Shown here in pieces: positions 46,959 through 57,270 of a DNA stretch of 64,000 bases. Made by a program: the position numbers and the translations under genes. The DNA comes from Piezodorus guildinii. Taxonomy: Eukaryota > Arthropoda > Insecta > Hemiptera > Pentatomidae. Every line of letters starts with the position of its first letter. Position 1 is the first letter of the stretch. A model generated the notes under the pieces. The model did not search any database. It was given only the letters and a program-made list of their open reading frames with translations, and was not told where the DNA came from. The stretch lies in the NCBI GenBank assembly GCA_023052935.1, contig CM041292.1:170761900-170825899 (forward strand). Reading direction: 5' to 3'.

Positions 46959-47842
46959 TTGGGGTGTGTCAATAAAAATGGTCGTTTTATTAATACTCCA
47001 GATATTTATTGACATTTCTTTCAGTTTCAGTATTTTTATTGGTATCATTTTAATCCTAATACTATATTAAATCATTTTGTTAACATAATGCCTCCCTGTG
47101 AGACTCAATATTTGTTAGGCATTTCTTCAACCAAAATGACACTAAGTTATGAAATTCAAGTCTTATTGCGATATTATTGGAAACGAAAATTTACAGCCAC
47201 CGAAACCACGCGTTTAATACAGGAAATTGAAGAGGAATCTCGCCTTAATGTACGGACTGTGAGGAGGTGGCTTGCTAAATTTGAAAGTGGCGATAAAAGC
47301 TTACATAGGCAGTCAGGCTTTTTTAGCATTTTAAAGGAGTAGTTCACTATGATTTGTTCCAGATGTGCGTTATGTGAATTATGTAGTATATTCAGAATAG
47401 CTGCAACGGATATAGGAAGTTTTGAAGAGGCGATACCCGGCTTTGGTAAATCAGAAGGATGTTTCGCTCCAGCAAGACAACGCTCGGCTACACACCTCTC
47501 GATAAAGCAGAATCTTGCTGAGATGGATGCCATCGAACTTCTACCGCACCCAACATATAGTCATTATCTTGCACCATCAGGCTACCACCTCTTCAGAGCT
47601 ATCGCTCATTTCGTTAAGAGGAAAACTTCTCGTACATTGGAGGAAGTCAAAATCGGGTTTGAAAAGTACAGTTCAAACCCAATGCTTGGTATCGGCAGGG
47701 ATTAGCACAGGCTTCTAGATGGCAACAAACTATTGATCATAATGGACTGTAATTTGATGCATAAAACTTATTTAAGATAAATAAAAAATCAAGTTAATTT
47801 TAATACTTAAACGGTCTTTTTTTTTTTTTTTACTCAGCCCAA
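46959..47842 (+). mobile_element. mariner element with terminal inverted repeats, internally deleted
   Basis: 884 bp between TA dinucleotides (46957-46958 and 47843-47844). The ends are inverted repeats: left TTGGGGTGTGTCAATAAAA, right the diverged inverse, with a poly-T expansion at 47818-47830. Inside, 47130-47330 encodes the N-terminal helix-turn-helix region (RTVRRWLAKFESGDKSL). 47470-47620 encodes part of the catalytic domain: QQDNARLHTS with the second Asp, then LLPHPTYSHYLAPSGYHLF. The third catalytic Asp of the usual APSDYHLF is Gly. The middle of the gene is deleted and frames shift, so no active transposase is made. Confidence 0.85.
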
Positions 47843-48199
47843 TATTTTAAATTTTCATCTGGGAGGTATTCCTTCTGCATAAAACAGAAAAATTCCATGA
47901 GAAACCAAATCTTTTGGGAAAATATCTATTCCATAATTCGAACATGGTAAAATCTTGCGGTATAGAAAATCTTTTGAAGAAATGTGTTATATATATGCTT
48001 TCCTTTTTTCTTAGCATAAAGAATACAAATACGCTCTAAAAATCTCAATATCAACCAAAACCGTAGGAGAATTATCACCGAGAATAACAATATTAATGAC
48101 AGTAGTGTTTCCAGATGTCTTGAACCCTACATAATTAATATTTAATAAATGTATCCTGTAGTCCAATGTAAATTTATTAACCTTAATAAAATAACAGTA
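47843..48199. other. Intergenic, nothing recognised
   Basis: AT-rich, no coding support. Confidence 0.4.
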
Positions 48200-48365
48200 A
48201 TCAACATATTTTCTTTAATGTGTAATAATTTATTGCTATGTACCAAAATAATCTACATTGGTTAGAAATACTTCACGTGACCGCAAATCCCGAATCCCGA
48301 TCTGCTTGCTTATCTGATAACATTTAACTCAAAGCGTAAGCGCAGTTTCTTCGTTTCTGAGGTTT
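48200..48365 (+). repeat. Dispersed repeat pair, copy 2
   Basis: Counterpart of 45180-45430, with shared blocks in the same order. Confidence 0.6.
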
Positions 48366-49639
48366 TTTTAGTAGAATATTAATTTTTGCTTTCAGTCTAC
48401 AAAAGCAACAAGATAATTAAATCACCTTACAAATTTAATACGTAGTATTCATAAAAAATTTAAATATGTCTTAAGTATCAAAAACGCAAAAGACTCATCA
48501 AAATGTCGTGTATTTGACACCTGTAAAGTAAAGAGAGGAACCGGCAAAATTTGCACATTTATGTGAAGGCAGATCAGTTACACAGGTTGCGTGATCTACG
48601 AAAATCTCCATAGGAAAGGAGACTAACTTAACTTTAAACAGTTCACTTTTCAAATCATCTTAGCTTTAAGTATATTATTCATCACAACAATGATTATCCA
48701 AACACCGAAATAGTTACTATAAGTTTTTTAATATTTTTTTGCTAAGGCAAATTCGCAGCATCTCGTTCCTCATCTTATCGAATCTTAAATGTGTATCTTA
48801 GTCTTGTATTTTTCGGAATGTGATTAGGAATTCTTTGTTAAATTGATTATATCTAAATTGATATATCGGCAGTAGACACGAAGGGTTCGGACCCCGTGGT
48901 CCAGTTATTATTGAAGAGCTCTTGATAAAAACGTTACCCTTACCCCGAGGCCCGCAGTGCCGCAGTATGAGACACCTGCTTCAATCAATACATGCAGTAT
49001 CTCCGTCTCTGTATACTATTTAATTGAGCATTCCGATGACTTTCGTTTTACAATCAACGATATGTAATGTAATTCCAACTCGTTGTTCATAATATCATCT
49101 CTGTTTTTATTATAAAATATGAGTAGTATGTCGAAATGTTTTTCTCATTTTAGTTTCGGATTTAAAATCTTAAATACATCGAAAAATGCATTCGTTTGAT
49201 GTTGTGAAATTTAAAATGAATTAATTTTAATTTAAATAAATTAAAACTATTCTTTGATGAAGATGAGTCTTTCAGAGGATACCTTTGGTAAATTGCCAGG
49301 AACGAGCTGTGTCGAGGCCCTGTTGCTTGGTCCTCAATTCTCTTTATAACATGGGAACTATTTGGCCGATCAATTCAAGTTTCGTCTTTATCCACTACAT
49401 AACCTTTATGCTTTATTGAAATCGTTTCATCATCAAGAGTAAAGAGAAATATTTGAATAATGACTTATTATAATTAGGATTGGGGTTATCGAAAAGAGTT
49501 AAAATGAAATATCAAAACAGTTTGACTCATTAACAGAATCGTCTATTTTACGGCATTCTTAATTGATTCATATTAAAACAGCACATTTTTTCTTCCTTAT
49601 CTTTTTTATTTTCATCGTTACACAAATTGTCACTTGTAG
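48366..49639. other. Intergenic; possible B-box scrap
   Basis: Near 48887 'gggttcggacccc' resembles a B-box, but no A-box or SINE body is clear. The rest is unassigned. Confidence 0.4.
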
Positions 49640-50225
49640 TAGTAAACGTTTCGGGGCTTTTTCCGCATTATCAAGACTAAAAAATTTTTAAAAACATTTT
49701 GCTTTTAGTTACATTTATTAAATAATTTTTTTCATAATACATAATAAACTACAAATTACCTTTTCTTATCTGTACATTCTAATTGTCTATAACTCACAGC
49801 TACATCAGCATATAAGGTTAACTATTGGCTCACTGTTATTTCTATTGCAAACTTTGTACTTTAATATTGTTACATTAATCTGATTCCTGAGGTCTGTATT
49901 TATTTCTATTTCGAATTATTATTTATTTTGTTTTTCACTATTTTATTGTTCTATTTTTCTTAAGATTTTATATTATTTATTATGTCAGCGTAATGAGTAC
50001 CTAGATTTTTGGTGTCTGTTTTAAAATTAACTACTTTATTGTTATTTTTGGTTATATAAATTGCTCCTAGTATTTTTCTATTTCTATTTGTTTAGATGTA
50101 TCTAGTATTTTTATATTTTCGAAATTAAATTTATGTTAATATTTTGCGCTATGTGTTGATAACACTGTAGCATTTGAATTGTTTATACTTTTGCAATTGG
50201 AAGCATTTTTTTGCTGTTATCCATG
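49640..50225 (-). mobile_element. Penelope-like element fragment
   Basis: Minus-strand frames from 50225 to 49980 give a block parallel to the GIY-YIG C-terminus at 30280-30690 (HKFNFENIKILDTSKQ, then VVNFKTDTKNLGTHYAD) with frameshifts. At 49640-49680 the terminus-type phrase reads CCCCGAAACGTTT on the minus strand. No reverse transcriptase remains. It is diverged from the copy at 29871-30700. Confidence 0.65.
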
Positions 50226-50837
50226 GTTTTCATAAGAAAAACTCAAATATATCTACTTGATGTGCACAACAAGTGGTATCAAATGAAAGAAAAGAAAATT
50301 TTCCAGAAGGTTAAGAATTCAAATCCCAAATATAGGAAAGAAATTATCGCACAACGTCATGCGGAAAATTAAATTTTAATATGTCCAAGAATATTCGACC
50401 ATTAAATTTTCCGAATCTCAAAGGGGAGGGAGGGGGCAATCATCAAGAAATAAAAAAAAAAAAGTATAAGGAAAAAATCATATTTAATGATAATTTTCGG
50501 CCTAAATCAGATCTGAGAAAAAACAAAATAACTAATATGATGAAAAGAAAAATAAATAATATGTCGACGCAGTAAATACAACAGTGCAGTTTCGATAATT
50601 CACTTATATATACCTATAACGGTTTTTTGAAGTGGTCGCATCTTCCATATCTGGATAACTTGTGTCCCTTGTCAGTATGAGCCAAGCGTGTATTTTCTTA
50701 TTACTAACATTTATCTTTACACTGCCCTTATCACCACTCATTTCTTTTTCTCACTGCCCCCATCCTTATCCAATTCTGTTATATATCCAGCCCCCTCATA
50801 TGCGATTGTCAGTTTAATATTATATCTATATATATAT
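50226..50837. other. Intergenic, nothing recognised
   Basis: A 64-codon lysine-rich frame at 50381-50575 is low in complexity and AT-driven. Confidence 0.4.
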
Positions 50838-50841
50838 AGCA

Positions 50842-50970
50842 TTTCCAAGTCAAATTCAACCTTTTCCAAGTCAAATTCAACCTTTTCCAAGTCAAATTCA
50901 ACCTTTTCCAAGTCAAATTCAACTTTTTCCAAGTCAAATTCAACCTTTTCCAAGTCAAATTCAACCTTTT
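50842..50970 (+). repeat. 21-bp tandem repeats, left tip
   Basis: Six units of 'ttttccaagtcaaattcaac' plus one base, nearly perfect. Because 21 is a multiple of three, the array is open in several frames and creates spurious repetitive peptides on both strands. Confidence 0.95.
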
Positions 50971-51244
50971 TCGATTTCAATAAAATAATAAAAATCAAAT
51001 TAACATGATTTTATGTTTTTATGGTTATTTTAATTACACATTATGTTTTTAACCCTTGTGGCTTGTTAAATGTTCCCAAGGGCCTTTTTACATATAATTA
51101 GTCACGATTATAATAATAAGTATAACCGATAATTTTTAAACATTTTCGATACAAGGTCTGGTAGTCGGATTAGCGGGGGTCCGTTTTATTTTAGTTTTAT
51201 AATCGCGGGCGAAAATATTATCAACAGAGGTTTATTTAAACTTT

Positions 51245-51880
51245 TTCGTATTTATTGAATATTAGGCACAGTAGCTGCGTTCCCAAAGGTTCGTTACCGA
51301 TTATACTATTAATTTTAATCGCGCTCGCTCAAATATGGGTTTATTATAACTTTTTCGTATTTATTGGATACAAGGCTCAGTAGCTGCGTTCCCAAAGGTT
51401 CGTTACCGATTACACTATTAATTTTAATCGCGCTCGCCCAAATATGGGTTTATTATAACTTTTTCGTATTTATTGGATACAAGGCTCAGTAGCTGCGTTC
51501 CCAAAGGTTCGTTACCGATTACACTGTTAATTTTAATCGCGCTCGCTCAAATATGGGTTTATTATAACTTTTTCGTATTTATTGGATACAAGGCTCAGTA
51601 CCTGCGTTACGGGGTGTTCTATCACGACCATTCTATTAATTATTCGTGCCTCACTTAAATATGGGTTTATCATAACTTTTTCGCATTTATTCGCTATTAG
51701 GCTTAGTTGCTGCGTTGCGGGGGGTTCATTCCCGATTATTAAATTTATTTTAAGTGCGCTTGCTCAAGAAGAGGTTTATTTTAACTTGTTCGTATTTATT
51801 GGTTACTAGGCTCAGTCGCTGCATAAGCAAGGTCTGGTTACAGATTATACTATTCATTTTAATTGCGCTAACTCATGTAG
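51245..51880 (+). repeat. 109-bp tandem repeats, left array
   Basis: About six units, recognised by 'cgtatttattggatac' starting near 51250, 51359, 51468, 51577, 51686 and 51795. The middle units are nearly identical; the outermost ones are more diverged. One unit (51600-51660) is a variant with 'gttacggggtgttctatc'. Confidence 0.9.
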
Positions 51881-52119
51881 AGGATTACCAAATAAAAATG
51901 GACGTATAAAAATCGTTCTGTTCAGCAGATTATTATCAAACTCCAAAATATTAACCAAAATGATAACTTACTATTCTGATAAAAAGGATTAGCGGTAACC
52001 CAATAGATGAAAAGTTACAAAAAGCACGAAATAAACATACATTAGACCAACTGACTAAAAAAACATTAACACATTCACTAACAAAACACTCAAAAACACA
52101 AATACAGAAATTTAAGCGA

Positions 52120-53845
52120 GCGCGATAAAAATTAACAGTATAATCAGTAACGCACCTTTGGGAACACAACTACTGAGCTTAGTATCCAATAAATACGAAA
52201 AAGTTATAATAAACCCATATTTGAGTGAGCGCACGAATAATTAATAGAATGGTCGGGATAGAACTCCCCCCCCCCGTAACGCAGCTACTGAACCTAGTAT
52301 CCAATAAATACGAAAAAGTTATAATAAACCCATATATGAGCGAGCGCGATTAAAATTAACAGTATAATCGGTAACGAACCTTAGGAAACGCAGCTACTGT
52401 GCCTTGTATCCAATAAATACGAAAAACTTATAATAAACCCATATTTGAGCGAGCGCGATTAAAATTAACAGTATAATCGGTAACGCATCTTTGGGAATGC
52501 AGCTACTGAGCCTAGTATCCAATAAATACGAAAAAGTTATAATAAACCCATATTTGAGTGAGCGCACGAATAATTAATAGAATGGTAGGGATAGAACCCC
52601 CCGTAATGCAGCTACTGAGCCTTGTATCCAATAAATACGAAAAAGTTATAATAAACCCGTATTTGAGTGAGCGCGATTAAAATTAATAGTGTAATCGGTA
52701 ACGAACCTTTGGGAACGCAGCTACTGAGCCTTGTATCCAATAAATACGAAAAAGTTATAATAAACCCATATTTGGGCGAGCGCGATTAAAATTAATAGTG
52801 TAATCGGTAACGAACCTTTGGGAACGCATCTACTGAGCCTACTATCCAATAAATACGAAAAAGTTATAATAAACCATTTTGAGCGAGCGCGATTAAAATT
52901 AATAGTGTAATCGGTGACGAACCTTTAGGAACCCAGCTACTGAGCTTGGTATCAATAAATACGAAAAGTTAAAATAAACCTTTACTTGAGCGAGCGTGAT
53001 TATAAATTAATAGTGTAATCGGTAACGAACCTTTGGGAACGCAGCTACTGAGCCTCGTATCTAATAAATACAAAAAAGTTATAATAAAGCCATATTAGAG
53101 CGAGCGCGATTAAAATTAATACTATAACCGGTAACGAACCTTTGGGAACGCAGCTACTGAGCCTTGCGTCCAATAAATACGAAAAAGTTATAATAAACCC
53201 ATATTTGAGCGAGCGCGATTAAAATTAATAGTGTAATCGGTAACGAACCTTTGGGATCGCAGCTACTGAGCCTACTATCCAAAAAATACGAAAAAGTTTT
53301 AATAAACCTTTACTTGAGCGAGCGTGATTAAAATTAATAGTGTAATCGGTAACGAACCTTTGGGAACGCAGCTACTAAGCCTAATAGCGAATAAATACAA
53401 AAAAGTTATAATAAAGCCATATTAGAGCGAGCGCGATTAAAATTAATACTATAACCGGTAACGAACCTTTGGGAACGCAGCTACTGAGCCTTGCATCCAA
53501 TAAATACGAAAAAGTTATAATAAACCCATATTTGAGCGAGCGCGATTAAAATTTATAGTGTAATCGGTAACGAACCTTTGGGAACGCAGCTACTGAGCCT
53601 TGTATCCAATAAATACGAAAAAGTTATAATAAACCCATATTTGAGCGAGCGCGATTAAAATTAATAGTGTAATCGGTAACGAACCTTTGGGAACGCAGCT
53701 ACTGAGCCTTGTATCCAATAAATACGAAAAAGTTATAATAAACCCATATTTGAGCGAGCGCGATTAAAATTAATAGTGTAATCGGTAACGAACCTTTGGG
53801 AACGCAGCTACTGTGCCTAATATCCAATAAATACGAAAAAGTTAA
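52120..53845 (-). repeat. 109-bp tandem repeats, right array
   Basis: About sixteen units in the opposite orientation, recognised by 'ccaataaatacgaaaaagtt' at 52186, 52301, 52410, 52519, 52628, 52737, 52846 and onward to about 53824. The spacing is 109 bp except where the variant unit with a C run (52264-52275) adds bases. The variant type also appears near 52565-52612. Confidence 0.9.
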
Positions 53846-54111
53846 AATAAACCTCTATTGATAATATTTTCGCCCGCGATTATAAAACTAAAATAAAACG
53901 GACCCCCGCTAATCCGACTACCAGACCTTGTATCGAAAATGTCTAAAAATTAAAGTATCGGTTATACTTATTATTATAATCGTGACTAATTATATGTAAA
54001 AAGGCCCTTGGGAACATTTAACAAGCCACAAGGGTTAAAAACATAATGTGTAATTAAAATAACCATAAAAACATAAAATCATGTTAATTTGATTTTTATT
54101 ATTTTATTGAA

Positions 54112-54243
54112 ATCGAAAAAGGTTGAATTTGACTTGGAAAAGGTTGAATTTGACTTGGAAAAAGTTGAATTTGACTTGGAAAAGGTTGAATTTGACTTGG
54201 AAAAGGTTGAATTTGACTTGGAAAAGGTTGAATTTGACTTGGT
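54112..54243 (-). repeat. 21-bp tandem repeats, right tip
   Basis: Six units, the inverse of those at 50842-50970. Confidence 0.95.
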
Positions 54244-54270
54244 AATGCTATATATATATATATATATATA

Positions 54271-54592
54271 ATTTTGTTTGAAATAATTCGGGTTTTAGGT
54301 CATTAAACTAACACTCCTTCTTAATTTTCTTTATTTAGACGTTTCGATCCTCCGTCTATGTATACACATAGGATCCTTTTCAACACTACAACAAAGAATT
54401 TTATTGAGCACCTCCCAGGAGTGCCCTGTAGTTAGCCTGAGTGGTGTGCCGGTGCTCAATGAAATTCTTTGTTGCAGTGTTAAAATGGATCCTATGTGTA
54501 TACATGGACGGAGGTTCGAAACGTCTAAATAAAGAAAATTAAGAAGGAGTGTGAGTTTAATGACCTAAAACCCGAATTATTTCAAACAAAAT
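54271..54592. mobile_element. 322-bp hairpin element
   Basis: Arms 54271-54412 and 54451-54592 (142 bp each) are inverted copies with a few differences, around a 38-bp loop. Both arms contain 'cgaaacgtctaaataaag' (inverted on the left), the type of phrase seen at Penelope-like termini. It is flanked by TA microsatellites on both sides. It has no coding sequence. Confidence 0.85.
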
Positions 54593-54628
54593 TATAATAT
54601 ATAAAAGGGTCGATGAATTAATTTCTTG

Positions 54629-54630
54629 TA

Positions 54631-54689
<59 letters not shown>

Positions 54690-54690
54690 T
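54629..54690. repeat. (TA)n microsatellite
   Basis: Nearly pure TA run. A second, longer TA region lies at 54929-55012. Lengths are assembly-dependent. Confidence 0.95.
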
Positions 54691-54694
54691 ATAT

Positions 54695-54922
54695 TATATT
54701 TATGGCGCCCTCACTCAGCTTCCGCTGGCTCTCACCAGAGGTAGGCTCTGGGATCCTTCGGACTCTGCTTTGTTATTGTATACGTTTATTTATTTTGGTT
54801 TCATTTTATGTAATTTGACTTTCCTTTTGTTTATGTTGTAAATATTGTATGAATGTGATCATGTAGCAATATTATTATTGTCCATTGGGACAAAATGTAA
54901 TGTATACGAATAAATAAATAAA

Positions 54923-54927
<5 letters not shown>
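54695..54927 (+). mobile_element. LINE 3' untranslated region with AATA tail
   Basis: Starts 'tatggcgccctcactcagc', ends 'gtatacgaataaataaata' with short AATA repeats, the usual 3' terminus of many insect LINEs of the Jockey/CR1 type. No coding domain is recognised, so the family assignment is an inference from the tail style. Confidence 0.5.
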
Positions 54928-54928
<1 letters not shown>

Positions 54929-55000
<72 letters not shown>

Positions 55001-55320
55001 CATATATTATATCGTTTCAAAATTGTTCATCTTAAAAACCGTCATTACTTCTTGATTTTTTTTTTTTTTTTTTTTCCAAATGACCGTCAAGACTTGAATC
55101 CAAATCCTATATGGTCAGTACTTGTTTGCCATAATTTAATAGAAACTTAGGTTACGGAACCAAATATAATAGAAAAAGATCAATAAATCAATTAAATAGA
55201 GTATAAAATAAGATTATGTAAATGAGACAGGAAGGTTACTCAAAATAACTAGAAGAAATGAAATAATATTAAAATTAAATTAAGCTCTGTGAAGTGCCTC
55301 ATTTTTATTTATTTATTTTT
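54929..55320. other. Microsatellite and unassigned sequence
   Basis: A TA run occupies 54929-55012 and a poly-T tract lies near 55058-55075. No gene is supported. Confidence 0.5.
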
Positions 55321-55345
55321 TTTTTATTATAATTTTTTTTTTTTT

Positions 55346-56412
55346 TTAGATTTTACATTGAGCGTTAATGAAAAATTTCTTGATGATCATGAACTTTTCT
55401 TTGTCTAACTTATGTAAAAACATTGCTTCTGTTTCTGGGGGAACCACTACTTCCCTTTGCTTTCTATATTTTTTGCATTGAAATAGAATATGGCGCGGGT
55501 CTTCAGGGACTTTGCATGTTAGGCAATTGCCATCTTTTTCTATTTTCATCAAACTGAGAAATTTTTTTGTGCAGCCATGGCTAGTCCGTAGTCTTACTAA
55601 TTGTGAAATTTCTTTTCTATCAAGTTGTTGGTTATTGGAGAACCATGGTATAAGGCTAATGGTTGGCTGGGTTTTATAGTAATCTTTGCCTTTAAATTGT
55701 GACTCCCAGTCATATTTCTCCTGCCATTCCTGGATTGCTTCTTTCTGTAGACATTTTAAAAGGTCTTGGAGAGGTACTTTGGCATTTTCTATCGTAATTT
55801 GTTTTTTCCCGGCGGCTCTATCTGCCGCTTCATTTCCTGACAGTCCTATATGACTTGGTATCCATTGGAAGCTATAACTGTTGCTGCCGGTTTGTATATT
55901 CCGGATAATGTCTAGAGCTATATAGGTTGTTAATTTGTTTTTATAAACATTTTCCAATAGTTTGCACGAGGATGCCGAGTCGGTGAATATGACTATATTT
56001 GCGTTAGAGTATTCACGTTGACAGTAACAAACTGCTTTGAAAATGGCATACAGTTCAGCACTAAGAATACTGAATTTCGAAGGTAGAGCAACCGAAATTG
56101 TGTAATCCTTGAGTGTATCAATAACAGCTATTGCAGTTTGGTGGGAGGATTTGGAGGCATCCGTGAAGATCTGAACATGGTTTGGGTAATCGTGTACTAT
56201 TGTGTTTAAAGCCAATTGTTTCAATACGGTTGGGTTATATGACGATTTCCTTCCGTGTGTGGTAGGTAATTTAGAATTGCTATTGATTTGCAGCATTTTA
56301 ATCGGAAGCAGCGTATTGCAATCTAAGGGACGTTTAGCTGTTTTTGTTGCCTGAAGTAGGTGTTGCATTTCTGTAATCAGACTTTTCTTGTGGGGTACTT
56401 CTTGATTATATT
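55346..56412 (-). CDS. 5'-truncated LINE: RNase H and terminal zinc-like motif
   Basis: An intact open frame of 340 codons from the Met at 56368, continuing in frame without a stop upstream to about 56412. RNase H carries D70 (FTDASK), E105 (SAELYAIF), D130 (FTDSAS) and D183 (GNEAADRA), plus the PSHIG histidine 173, so all catalytic residues are present. A C-x2-C-x7-H-x4-C motif lies at 282-298 (C282, C285, H293, C298). The TAA stop touches an A run on the minus strand (55333-55347), so there is essentially no 3' untranslated region. The order fits the C-terminus of Jockey/I/R1-group elements. The polymerase and endonuclease were lost by 5' truncation. It would degrade the RNA strand of RNA-DNA hybrids, if translated at all. 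Confidence 0.88.
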
Positions 56413-56880
56413 GTTATTAATTTAAACAAATCAGTTCCACATATATTTCTCCATCTATAAGTTTTTATATACGTACCTAATTCGCATAAGTTTTATATTG
56501 GTTGCTTGATTTCTTACTACAATCTTTCGATATTTTCATACCGAAAATATTATTCTATCCAGTAATGTTTTTTTCCCATATTTAATTAATATTATCTTGA
56601 TATTATAATGTTCACTTGTTATTATTTGTTATCTTGTTTTTTTTTTTTTTTGTTTCTTAGTCCTGATGAAGGATTACAATTTTATCCGAAACCTCGGCAC
56701 ACACATAATTTTTAATACATAACGTGTTATTTCTCTATGACAGTACCTCCATCCAACTTCTCCATCATAAATCTACCATAATATTGAAGTGAAGACATGA
56801 CACTGAAATATTAATCTTAATGCGAACTTCGGTTTATATTATATAACCTTTTCTTATATTTATAATACGACCTCTATATA
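56413..56880. other. Intergenic with a Penelope-terminus-like scrap
   Basis: Near 56661-56698 there is CTGATGA, then a short GGAT/ATCC stem and GAAAC, the core of a hammerhead-like motif. Otherwise AT-rich and unassigned. Confidence 0.45.
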
Positions 56881-56889
56881 ATTTAAGGT

Positions 56890-57268
56890 TTTCGAAAATA
56901 AGGTACTGAGTAAAATATTTGGTCCGAAGAGAGATGAGGCCACTGGGGAGTTGATAAGGTTGCACAACGCGGAATTGCGGAACTTGTATCCTGTGAATAT
57001 AATTTAGCTGATTGCATCGCGGAGACTCGAATGGGCGAGTAAAGTTGTTGGGCTCAATGACGAGCGGATTCCGAGAAAGTTGGTATCTGCTGAACCGACT
57101 GGTAGGCGTCCGAAAGGTAGGCCGAAGCGTAGATGGGAGGATTCCGTTAAGGCTGTTCTCTGGGGCTTGGGCTTGAATGGTGAACATTGGACGAGTCTGT
57201 GTAGAAGGAATTTGGTGTTATCGGCATCGAACCTTCGGGTTCGCTAAGCCTATTAGTATTATTATTAT
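56890..57268 (+). pseudogene. LINE polymerase C-terminal tail with ATT repeat end
   Basis: Plus strand, two frames. The first reads FENKVLSKIFGPKRDEATGE and ends LRNLYPVNII (56890-57004). After a small shift the second reads RRLEWASKVVGLNDERIPRK, a basic GRRPKGRPKRRWED run, then ALWGLG-like sequence to a stop near 57246. It ends in (ATT)n at 57252-57270. This is the typical end of RTE/CR1-like LINE polymerases, corresponding in position to the fragment at 8197-8645. One frameshift makes it a pseudogene. The minus-strand frame at 56834-57187 is a shadow. Confidence 0.8.
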
Positions 57269-57270
57269 TA

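Larger units (their letters stand above)
50838..54251. mobile_element. Foldback element with tandem-repeat arms
   Basis: About 3.4 kb, inserted in or beside TA microsatellite. Each tip reads 'tatagcat' inward, then six 21-bp repeats (50842-50970; 54112-54243, inverted), then about 275 bp of inverted unique sequence (50971-51245; 53845-54111). The interior is built from 109-bp repeats: about 6 in one direction (51245-51880) and about 16 in the other (52120-53845), around a spacer of about 240 bp (51881-52119). No transposase is present. The design recalls Drosophila FB elements, with long arms made of sub-repeats; relation to that family is by analogy only. The target duplication cannot be defined inside the TA run. 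Confidence 0.8.

Noticed and set aside
48887..48900. B-box-like 'gggttcggacccc' as evidence for another SINE
   Set aside because: No A-box at suitable distance and no matching body elsewhere in the window.
50688..51008. 106-codon plus-strand frame and 86-codon minus-strand frame with heptad-like peptide repeats
   Set aside because: Produced by the 21-bp tandem array, which stays open because 21 is divisible by three; the inverse array at 54089-54271 does the same.
51245..53845. Regularly spaced repeats reminiscent of a CRISPR array
   Set aside because: The 109-bp units are continuous without unique spacers, occur in both orientations, and lie in eukaryotic DNA with no cas genes.
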